Part shown: piece after piece, positions 47,206-58,334 of the stretch | Position numbering within the stretch: the stretch's first letter is position 1 | How the letters are laid out: every line of letters starts with the position of its first letter | Origin: Bugulina stolonifera | Lineage: Eukaryota > Bryozoa > Gymnolaemata > Cheilostomatida > Bugulidae | Length of the DNA stretch: 64,000 nucleotides | NCBI GenBank assembly: GCA_935421135.1 | Contig: OW285190.1 | Coordinates: 7,822,501 to 7,886,500 of the forward strand | Direction of reading: 5' to 3' | Made by a program: the position numbers and the translations under genes | The notes under the pieces: generated by a model | What the model saw: the letters and a program-made list of their open reading frames with translations, nothing else | Told to the model about the DNA's origin: nothing | The model's database searches: none

Positions 47206-50200
47206 ATGATTTTCTCTTGGGTGTTATCACCTCTATGTAAGTGCGCAATATTATTATCTCACTATTTCAAAACCAGAGACAATATTTAGCTCATTTTTTT
47301 CTGTTTAGCATAATAACTGATGTGTAATGATAATCGTGTTGTCTGGAGTAGGCTACATTTACTAAATACAAATTAATTATTCTTTTATTAATTTCATTAA
47401 TTTATTTGCTTAGTACTTGCCTTGCATCCTGCTTTACCACCATATGTTATACAATTGCAGAGCATTCCCAAGTTATTATTAATTACCTGTTGATAAAATG
47501 CAAACTATTCTAAGATCACAATACTATATACATTAACATTTACTGCAAAATCTTCCACCTTCTAGAAATGTACACTGTACACTGTAGAATATATTATTGT
47601 GCATTTTTATGCAAGTTTCCTTAATAGCAAATTTTAACATTCTTCAACTTTCTTTTTCAACAATATCTATAATTATATTATTGTCTGTTTCTCTCTGTAG
47701 GTGTGGTTGCGCTAGTGCTGAATTCCATCTCTGTTAAAGGTAAGAGCTTTCTAGCTGCTGTATGTACTAATTATTGTGTAGGTTACAATATAAACTGTGC
47801 TCCTTTGTTTTCATCTCATGATTGTATGCCTACAAAAAAAAACATTTCGTCATAGCCATTGGATAAAATTGCCTGATTGTTCAATCCATAACATTATTCT
47901 CCAGTCAGCATCATCTTTAGGATTTGTCCCTATTCGGGATCTCTACAGTAGAATTCATAAACAATGAACTTCTCAAATCTCACAGAATATTATTTGTTTC
48001 ATCAAGCACTAAATTATAGTTATTTTTCATTTAGTGTAGTATAGTCGGATAATTGTAATTACACTGTTCCTATGGATTACCTATCCATTTACAACAATTG
48101 GATAAAGATGAATGCATCAGACTGTCAAAACTAGCTCAGTCAATATATTTAATAAAATAATGAGTCAGCAACTAGCATACCAAACAATTAATTAGTAAGC
48201 AGGTATCCAATTATGCAAAACTAACAAATTATAATAGAGTGACTGACAGCATTAACATGTAATAAATAACACATTATATTTCTACAGTTTGCAATTCAAC
48301 AAAATATTTCCAGAAACTACTTAAGAACTAATGCTTGCCTGATATGATTCTTACTTCATGAAAAATAATAACAAGAGAGGATTACTCTGCGAGCAAATAG
48401 CAACCATTGCATGCAATTGCTGGTTTTTTTCGCTGTAAATTTAGAGTTTATCAAGGAATTAATAAAATATTTTTGAATGAATTCATAATTGCTTTAGCAC
48501 TACCTACTATAATAATAATCATAATATTAAGGGCATCAAACAGTAGCACGCTGCTAGTTCAGTTAGCATCCTTAACATAAAGTAGTCCTCTGAATTTACC
48601 ACTCAGCAGTTGCAGATACACTTGCACTCGCTACACTGCACTACACCGCACTGCGCTGCACTGCACTGTACTATGTGTTTACACTTGCACTACAACACTG
48701 TAGCTATAGAACTCTGCATTAACTCATGCTCATTCAGTACCAGCGTCAGCAGCAGTGCATTTTTAAAGCTATCTGATTTACAAGCGTATCTACATAATAG
48801 AACTACATGTACACATACAGTGTAGTTCATTATATTGCAGACCTGAAGTTTGTCGGTGTTTTTATCTAATTCCTCTATATTTTACCAGAATTTTTCAAAT
48901 ACATATGCATGTGTGCTAAGTTGGTGTTTAGATTTTCATCACTCTTGTTGCTTAATTTCAAATAAACCTAAAATTATTATTAAAATAATTAATTGCTTAT
49001 ACAGTGTAATTGGAGACTTGTTAACTTACTGGTGTGTGATTTATAAGTATGGCTGTCTTGTAGGTGCATCAGTAGACACATGTGCTACTCAGGGACCGTG
49101 CCTGAAGATTGAAGAAAAAGCCTGTGTAAGTGGCAGTAGGGATGTTTGCTTGACCTCTGACCCAGCCTTAACAGGCTGCACCCTGACCTCTGGCTCTGAG
49201 ACTTTGTCCGCAGCGTGTGCACTCATTCATCCAGGTAAGTATACCTCACACCACAGAGTAGCCTCAGTTCCCTCAACATAGTGATTAATTGTTTGTTTAA
49301 TCCTATCTACAGGAAGCTATTTTAATCAGAATTTTTTTATTAACTTCCTCTATTTTTAAATTATGTGACTATTTATTTATTAGGGTTAAAATTATTCAAT
49401 TGCGTTAATTATAATATAATATATTATTATATACTTTTTATAATTGTATAATATGCAGTGCTAGATATTACAATTGTGTATAGCCTATATTTAAAGTGGA
49501 TCCTCATGATCCATGCATTGTGTGACCATGTGCTAAACAAATGTAACTTTTGTAGAAAGTGGAGCTGCACTCCCATAAATATGATTGATACTGAGCACAC
49601 AATTCCTTACTGTATAGTTTGTGCTGAGTTACGCAAAACGCAACTCCATGTTAATGTATAAAAAAAGGTTTAGATCCCAGAATACAGAAAGGTGCGCCAA
49701 CTCTATTTCTGTCCACGTATAATAATTTGTGCATATTACTCAAACTTAATAATATCTATATTACTTTGTAGTTGGTTCGCCTAGTTCATTCCTCGCAACG
49801 GCTCTAGTGAGTAATGGAGCAGGACCAAGTTGCGCACCCTTTCCAGGAGGTGGCGTAGCGACTTTCTCAGTAGCTGACGACAACCCTACTACTGGTAAGT
49901 AATTCTATTGCTAATAATAATAAAACTACAATAATATTATACAATCAGATACATACACGTAGCACATGATCAACATAATATTTTGAACTACTGTACTATG
50001 GTTGTAAAAACTGTGTTTTGGTGGGCATACCTTTGAATGTACATGTATATATATGTGCATGTACTTACACGTATCATACTATGTTAGCTGTTAGGTCTCT
50101 TATGTCAAAGTTATAGTTCAATTGTCATAAAAATTAAACTGCACTCGCATTACACTTGAAAAAACAAACAAACATTCACCCGCAGTTTAACTTTGCCATC

Positions 50201-53200
50201 ATTCACTTTGGGTCATGATATTATTCCCATGTTATTTGAGTGTTTGGCCAATATTGTAGCAAGATCTGACAATATATACTGTTTGACAATATATTTATAC
50301 TATTTGACAATATATACTGCACTTACATTGCAAAAATATTGGCTCAATTTTGTGTACCAGTTTGATGGGGCAACTTTGGAGGACACTGGTTCAGAGGGTG
50401 GCCACTTTTTTATGGTGCAATAAATAGCATTATCTTAAATTGCCTGCTAAATTCTTACTTAGTGAAACTTGATTTCTACGTAATAGGAGAGAAGAAAGTA
50501 AAATTTTTGTTTAACCCATTCGCAACCGTTTAATATATTAATATTCCACTATTGAAAACCACCCATTTTTGTGAAATTCACCAAAATTCCAATAACGACC
50601 AAGTTAAAAGTATTTGATTTATCTGACTTTAGTTTTTTATTTCAGAAAGAGCAACATCTAATCTACATAATACAATCAAGAAATACAGAATAGAGTAAAA
50701 ACTAGATAATCAATAGAGCAGTGAATATAGGGTGTTTCACCTACTGCATAATTCTCGAAATAATAAATATTGTGTAACAATGAGTACAAAAACAAACTGA
50801 AGCACTGTCAATGATGGTAAATTATGCAAAACATATTAGTAGGTCTTTTTAGGATGATAGTCTCTGCAATCTTCACTTCCCAACTCTGTATCAAATTCCT
50901 GTAAAGTATTACAAGTCACTATAACACCAATATACTAACTGACTGAGCAGCAAACAGTGGAGCCCATAAGGCAAAAAGCTAGCATCCAGATAACAGAGAG
51001 AAAGGTTGAGAAAAATGAGTTAAAATTTTGTGATTCAACTGTCAAAAGTTTCAACCCTCAATTGAAAAACATGAAACCATCAATCAACCTTGAAAGATGC
51101 AACTATTCATTCAATTCCAATTTGATTTTCAACAAGATATCGATATGAAATTCAAAATAAGGAAAATTAGTACCTTGCATCACCAATCACACATTATGGG
51201 ATAGAAATATTGGCTAGGCAGTATTCTAGTCATGCACTAGGACACTATATTTATGTATGGTTAGCAGCTTACCTCATCAAAATCAGCTAATTTACTCCCA
51301 GAGGCTAAGTTGTCAATCTCCAGCTCATCAGAATTTACTAACATGGAGGCTGCCATGTTTGAAAATTGATACCTTGACACCTTGATTAGTAGCAGTTGAT
51401 AGGCTAAGTGAGATGCATTGAGAGATCTTTGAGTAATTAACTGTGTTAGTGGAGTCGTTGTAAGGCAAGATCTAGTGAGTAACATGTGATAACGTTGCCC
51501 AGCAACATGCTATTTAAAACAAAGACACATGGACAGTACTATCACGTCCTTGGTTGCATAGCACAGTGCTCATTAGGACAATGTAGTCTCGTCATTGGTT
51601 GCAAATGGGTTAATTGGGTTTCATTATCTCAATTCATATTGCTTAATGTTCCAGCTAATTTTCAAACTTTGAATCTAAAATATTTACATGGCATGTACAT
51701 AATATAGTCAAAGTGATATCTAGCTTGGAATAAGCCTGTGTGTGCTAAGGATATCTGCGTGTGTAACAGACTAGCTTTAGCAATGCTCAAACTAAATAAA
51801 TGTGAAAGTCGTAGCGTTAAAATAATTTTCCAAATCTGGCCAGAGTTTAGTTCTAACAGAGTCTGTAGTGATCTTGAGTTAAGCAGTTAGGCCTGTTCTT
51901 TCAATGCACCCATATCTAAATCAATTATAGGTACAGCTACACTAAACATAGCTAAGCTTCCATCTGGGACGATTAGCGGAACATGCACATCTGCTACTGA
52001 TGTAACTTGTCCCGGCAGCGCAGCAGCCAATGGGAGGTGGACCTTTAACGTCACTCCATGTAAGTAAAAGTGCTCAAATGTTACTGGCAGCATAAAAACA
52101 ACAGCAGATGTATTGTATGTTGATTTCTAGGCTCTTGTTGGCTCAGATGTGTTACTTCATCATTAGGTGCTGATAGTTTTGTTTTATGCCTCACCATGGC
52201 ATGAAAATGCAAAGTTTGGTAAAGTATCTATATTCAACTGCGCCCACAAGAATCTACATTTGCATATTTACTATTGGTTAAAACTTCTCTATCTTAATTG
52301 GACTTGTATATTACCTAATCTGTAATAATCAAATAGAGTACTACCATACCATGTCTAACAGATAATAATGCTGTATTCCATAAATGGTAATGGACAGCAA
52401 ACTTAAGCGCCATGTATATTTTACCATTTTCAGCTCTGAATTTCACCTTATTGCAGAGGCATTCACTAGAATTATAATTGGCCAATCAAAAGTCACTACT
52501 TGAATAAATCGATCCTGCAGCAGATAGAATGCACTATTTCCTCACAGCAATTTCTTCCCAATTTGGAGTCATCTTATCTTATCTCATCTTTGTCTTATGC
52601 TAGGGCCACACTGACGCGATTTTTTGTGCGAATTGCGAATTTTGGTCAAAGGCGAAATCGCAAATCGCAAATTTTGTGCTGATTCGCGCAAAATTAGCGA
52701 TTTCGCACTCGCTGATCTCAATCAGCTAATTCGCAACTCGCTAATTTGTGATTGGCCAATTTTTACTTGTCACGTTACTGTCACGTGTTCAGAGTCACGG
52801 ATTTTCAATCAATCATGAGTTTAAATTATTATATTAAAATATCTATTTTAACTGATAAATAAAATGACTACTTCTGTTTGCAAGAATTGTGTAAAACGAA
52901 TGAAAGTAAGAATAAACTAATTATTTTATTTTATTCTATTTTAATTATAATTTTATTTTACATTTTTCGGAGTTCTAGTTCTGCAGTGAATGAGAAACGT
53001 GACCGGGGATAATAATTTTTGATCCCTCATTGGGTGAAATCAATGCGAATTCGCTTATAGCTTTTGCAGTGTGGCATGCTCGATTATAATTTGCGAATTC
53101 GCCTTTGGCCAAAATTCGCTATTCGCAAGAAAGTTCGCGTCAGTGTGGCCTAAGCTTTAATATTATGATGTAGATGTAGTTATAATGTGAGTTTCCATTC

Positions 53201-56200
53201 CGGTACGCTGTCTGATCCTATACTATATAATTTAAATGTACATGACTAGTTACTCGTTAGCTCATGTCACTAGCTACTTTTGAAAAATTGTGCTAGTCTA
53301 AAGTAAAAGTATAGCATGCAACTTTTATCTCAAATTCCTGTGAAGAGAAGAGCTTGCCATAATTATGGTCAACTCAAATAATAGCCTAACTGCTGAGTGC
53401 CAATTACCTGCTTGAAATAGGCAAAAAAGACTCACTTTGAGAAAATTTTCCATTAGGTAATTGCACTTGTGAAGCATGGGCAGAGTGGGGAGCGTGTAAT
53501 ACTGCATGCAGACGAACTAGAACTAGACCTTGCACTCAACCATCTCCAGAAGTGAGCTGTGGAACTCTGGGAACCGAAGAAGAGACCTGTACATCTGGAC
53601 AAGGGGCGTGTTTGGGATGTCGGTGTGGCACCACCTTTACTTCATGGAGCACCTGTTCTAGCACCTGCGCTGGCGGTCAGAGAACAAGGACACGAAGTTG
53701 TACATCTGTACTAACTGGTGTCACCTGTGAGCCCATTACAGAGACCAGTGACTGTGGATCGGTATGTAACTTAGGCTACATATTATTATACTATACCAAC
53801 AAATTATTACAAACGTTGAAACATGCCTATGAAACCAATTCTTGCACTACCCATTGTTGCTGACTGTTTTCTCAAAATACCCATTTCTAGTAATTTGATG
53901 TAGTATTTAGTTCAAATCACTTGACCGCCTTCTTGAAATACCTTGTGCTCTAGATCTGACGTCTTGGTCCCATGGCATTAAATCCCAGTCTAGAATCGAC
54001 AAAACTGTAAAAGCAATAGTAATGATCAAATGTTTGATTTAATGCATATTAATCATATTAATTACATATCAGTTACAAAGCAAATTCTGCGACATACTTT
54101 GTGATTTTATGGGTTTAGAGTATTAGTTGCCCTGGTACATGTAGTGTGTACTAAGTACTAATAGTCCTTGAGAGCAACCAATAGTATTGTAAAATATGCA
54201 TGAAACATACAAGGGTAGATTTTATCGCTTGAGTGATTTTCCAAAAATTCTTAGCAATGAAGTGATTATAATAATTTTTCTTTTCAAGTTCCCTGTTTCA
54301 GTACTTATACATTTTTCTAAATACATGTACATGTACATGCACATGAGCACATGTACATCAAGCACAAATGTAGAAACACTAGGTTGTAGCTGCAAACTAC
54401 ATGTGCAGTAGGTGTAGACATACAACATGTACACGTAGATCCACAACAACGAATGATAACAGTTGCATAACTACATGTACATGTAATTTACCAGCTCTAA
54501 TTGTAATATTACTTTGTTGGGAATATCCTTACATAATATTGTTTGATGTGCATCATATATATATTGTACATACAGTGTACTTATGGAAACCTATGTCTTT
54601 GATTATAATCAAAATCATGTAAATATTTCCTATGGCGAGTCCTGCTGTATAGATATATATGAGTGTTACCAAGTCGTATTTACCTAGCTGTATGACCAGT
54701 TTCTATCGTGTTTAATGAGGAGACCAGTAGAATTTATTTCTCAGACAACCAGATCATTACATCGAGATGGTTGAAGTGATTTTTACTTCAGTTCATGTCA
54801 AAGGCCTTTACAGCACCTTCAGTTCATGTCAAAGGCCTTTACAGCACCTTCAGTTCATGTCAAAGGCCTTTACAGCACCTTCAGTTCATGTCAAAGGCCT
54901 TTACAGCACCTGCACAGTCATGCAATTTGCAGCAGACAAAGTAAATAAGAACAAGCATATAACTCAACAATATAACGTCTTGGTGTTTCCTTTTAGTCAA
55001 CTTGTTTTGATCCATCGAGATTTGGCTGTATGTGCAAGGACTGGTCTAGCTGGACAAGCTGTAGCACCACTTGTGGAACTGGTGTCAACCAGAGAACAAG
55101 GAACTGTACTGCTGTTGCAGGGACTGGTCTAGCTTTTTGTCCTACCAATATATTCCCAACAACGGAAACAAGGTCATGCATGTCTGGTGTAAGTACAAGT
55201 CTTGACCTACATTTTCACAGTATTAGGGTCGTGAGATGCAATGGTAAAATTTACACTCAAAACCATATTACGAGGTTAGCAGAAGGAAAGTGCTTTAATC
55301 AGTTACATGTAATTCCATATTTCACCGGGTTGTCTATCAAAGTGAATTGTCTCCTTGTTGCTTGCTGTAATTTTTATTTAATAGGTGTACATGTAGTTTA
55401 CTTCATTATTCAAAAACCTCATCAAGTATTGTAATCTTAAAAACCAATGGTCAACAAGTTTGAGATCAAATAATGTGTTTATTACTTTATATGATGTTTC
55501 ACGTAATTTGCATGGTAGTTAGTAGTTGTGTGTGATTGTCACTTGTAGAAATCAAGTAATGTTCAAATTACCGATGTTGTAGACATGTCCTGGAGTGGTA
55601 ACCACCCTGTCACCAATGACTACGACACCAGCTTCCTGCACATGTACGGTCTGGAGACCATCGAGCGGTTGCAGCCAAGTGTGTGGTCGTGGACAGAGAC
55701 GGTTTACCAGAACCTGCACCCCTGGTTGCCCATCGACTATGGAAGTATCAGAGCTCAGAAACTGCCGAGGAAAGGTACGTTTGCAACTCTGAGAATGTAC
55801 AGTATTTAGGCGATGATATCATGAAATTATATATGGATAGTATACATGTGGAATATTTAAACTATTATCTTTAGCCATGTACTATCTTTGTAAGGACTGG
55901 TTGCCCATTAAGATTTAAATGTGATTTTGTAAGAATTTATAGCATGCCCCATATTATTGCTATGTTTACTGGTTGCACTAAACCCAAGGTGTTGGTAAAA
56001 AAATATCTGGAGCATAGTAATACAGTCACCGGCATAGACTAGATGGTTGATGCAATGCAACCTTATCACTCATCAACATCTACATGCTTTCAAACCTGGT
56101 CAGTTGTCAGGCCATTCTGGTGCCGTAAAGGTGTACGATTTGATGAGATTAGTACCTTTTTCGTACGATAGCAAGGAGCACCGTTATGCATGATTGTCCA

Positions 56201-56717
56201 TGAATACTGTGCATTTTCAATATTTGCTCCCAACAATGTTAATGACAGTCAATACAGTTTTAAAAAAGTTTTAATGCTACATGTATAACACTAGCCATAA
56301 TAATATGTCAAAATATGCCATAATACGTCAGGTGGTCTTAAACTTACGCCCGTGACTGTAATATAGCAAATGTGTCCAGTAATAGAATTCATTTTTAATA
56401 TAACTACATGTACATTAAACCAGGAAACAGTCATAAATAGTATAAAGTATTTAAAATCATATTTTAGATTTATCTGTATATTTAAATTTAAAGGTATGAA
56501 AGATTGTTGGCTAAATAGGCAGTGTACATTTGGATCTCAAATGTTTTTATCCTCAAACTGCACAATAGTCTCTGTACCTTAATTTTAGCGCTGCGGTAGA
56601 GGAAAAGGACGGGGTAGAGGCCGAGGTAGAGGTCGTGGTAGAGGTCGTGGTAGAGGTCGCCGAAGAGGAAGAGGTAGAGGTAGGTGCTTTGGCAGAAAAT
56701 GCAGACGCCTTGGCTAA
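47206..56717 (+). CDS. Gene E: secreted four-TSP1-repeat protein with Arg-Gly tail
   Basis: Nine exons give 436 aa: 47206-47236, 47701-47739, 49064-49234, 49772-49894, 51931-52059, 53457-53761, 54997-55188, 55583-55774, 56589-56717. The signal peptide is split (MIFSWVLSPL / VVALVLNSISVKG). The six-Cys module starts VDTCATQGPC, then come the NGAGPSCAPFPGG part and the SGTCTSATDVTC part. TSP1 repeats: two in exon 6, one in exon 7 (with NIFPTTETRSCM, very like gene A's NIFPNNETRSCM) and one in exon 8. The last exon encodes RCGRGKG followed by about ten Arg-Gly pairs, then CFGRKCRRLG. Its counterpart is gene A, which has one more TSP1 exon. Intron phases agree throughout. Likely secreted; the RG tail is strongly basic and Cys-containing, so binding to anionic matrix or microbes is possible (inference). 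Confidence 0.86.
52601..53152. mobile_element. 552-bp TIR element in intron 5 of gene E
   Basis: The left end TAGGGCCACACTGACGCGA and the right end TTCGCGTCAGTGTGGCCTA are inverted repeats. Many direct and inverted GCGAATT / AATTCGC words lie near both ends, a pattern of subterminal transposase-binding repeats. No transposase frame is present. Target duplication is unclear; only TA is shared at both borders. Confidence 0.75.
54786..54910. repeat. Four-copy 31-bp tandem repeat in intron 6 of gene E
   Basis: GTTCATGTCAAAGGCCTTTA begins at 54791, 54822, 54853 and 54884, exactly 31 bp apart, with practically no divergence. The unit contains the palindrome AAAGGCCTTT. The near identity implies a recent expansion. 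Confidence 0.95.
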
Positions 56718-56946
56718 AATCTAAGAGGAGACCTTTGCTGATACAACACAAGATACAAAAGAATGAATGCATCATGTACCCAGCAATGATTTCTATGCAG
56801 CCCCTTCTACATGTCTTACTTTCATTATATTGGTTGAAGTTATGTTAATTTGTTAAAGTTTGAATATTATATTATGTTAAAAATACATTTTCAGAATTCA
56901 GTTTCCAACAAATATAACATAATTGTATGGTCTAAAAGAAACATCC

Positions 56947-56952
56947 AATAAA
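56947..56952 (+). terminator. Candidate poly(A) signal of gene E
   Basis: AATAAA 230 nt after the gene E stop codon. Confidence 0.45.
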
Positions 56953-57465
56953 CTGTTGCTATATAAAGTATGTTACAAAATCATAATTATTACCAAATGG
57001 TGCAATTTTATATTATACCCTGAAGTAGTTGACAGTAATACACAGCTATGAGAGTGTAGTTGGCACTGGCCTTCAGTGTGGTTCAACGGACAAGATGAGT
57101 ATCCAGTGCAGCAGTGAGAGTTGTCCCTTCCTGCATATAGACATGGGCACTGTCAGAGCTTGAGCACTCAAGAGAACATTGAGCCTCACTGGCAAACTCT
57201 GGGGTGAATGTGGTAGAAAAATTTACTAAATTAATTCGAAATTTCCCACTAGCTGGGCCCTGATTGGCCGCTGTTCTCAGTTATTTGTTTGAGGTTAGAA
57301 AAGAGACTCCACTGCTTTAGAACTGTCATTACCACCGTTATGGCTTTGGGGTGCATCATCCTTCACACTGCAGTCCTGATACTGCCACAATCACTATCAT
57401 GTGGTATCACACATCATATTCAACTTCAGATGGTTTTAAACTGAGCTAATAAATTCACGATCAAC

Positions 57466-57560
57466 ATTCTCTCCCTTCCCTCTCTCCTTCCTCTTCTCGT
57501 CCCCTCCCCTTCTCCTCTCCGTCCCCTCCCTGTCCCTTCCCTCTCCCCTTCCCCTTCCCC
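57466..57560. repeat. Polypyrimidine tract
   Basis: About 95 nt of almost pure C and T (CCCTTCCCTCTCTCC-like) on the plus strand. The minus-strand purine reading gives an artefactual Gly/Glu/Arg-rich frame. Such a tract could form triplex DNA. Confidence 0.85.
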
Positions 57561-58334
57561 ATGGTCACCAAATTATAATAGTTTGTGACACAAACCAGTA
57601 CATAGCAGTGATAACTAGAGCTGACGTATGAAGAGTTATTTCTGTAAGCCAGCAGGCACAACGTTTTACCCAAAAGGCATCAAGAGCCAAAATGCTAACA
57701 CTGCAGCACTACAGTCATAGATATTATAGTATTGGCAGAGATAATCTATTAAACTATCATTAGCAAATCTTGACCCTCCCATCCTTGTGGCTCTACACAT
57801 TTGGCCATACTAATTTTATACCACTTGCCTCAAGTTTACAAAATTAACAATTTATTTTATCAGAGTAGAATAAAATCCTCAGGAAACTATGAGGCAGTTG
57901 GCGATTGGCTTGCCTTGAGATTATTCTACATTATTTTAGAAGTGGAGCCACAGCATCTGCTTAGTGAAGTGTATTATCAACCGACATTTATTTTTATTTA
58001 AATTTGTCGATAGTCTTTAACATCAAAAGATGGGAAACAACAAAAGTAACTAGTACATATTTTTAAAATGATGTATTAAGAAAAAAAGAATTAATATAAA
58101 AATATGATTGTAACAATACTCACATTGTTGCCTCTATAAAACCAAGTAATAAATCAGATTGACATGATTGTAGAGTAGAAATGAGACATAGTAGAGATAA
58201 ATATCATAATACTAATTAATTTAATAATTATAAATTACTAATTAATACTTAATTATTGATCTAAAAGGTCATTGGATGTGTTGTATTATATCAATGTATA
58301 AAATTTTAATGATATGTTGAATCAGCTATCATTA

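Larger units (their letters stand above)
56718..58334. other. Intergenic region between convergent gene E and the GPCR gene
   Basis: Holds AATAAA at 56947-56952, the likely poly(A) signal of gene E, and TTTATT at 57987-57992, a possible poly(A) signal for the minus-strand receptor. A C/T-rich tract (57466-57560) lies between them. No gene is supported. Confidence 0.5.

Noticed and set aside
57461..57673. Gly/Glu/Arg-rich minus-strand ORF
   Set aside because: Translation of a polypyrimidine tract; low complexity without other support.
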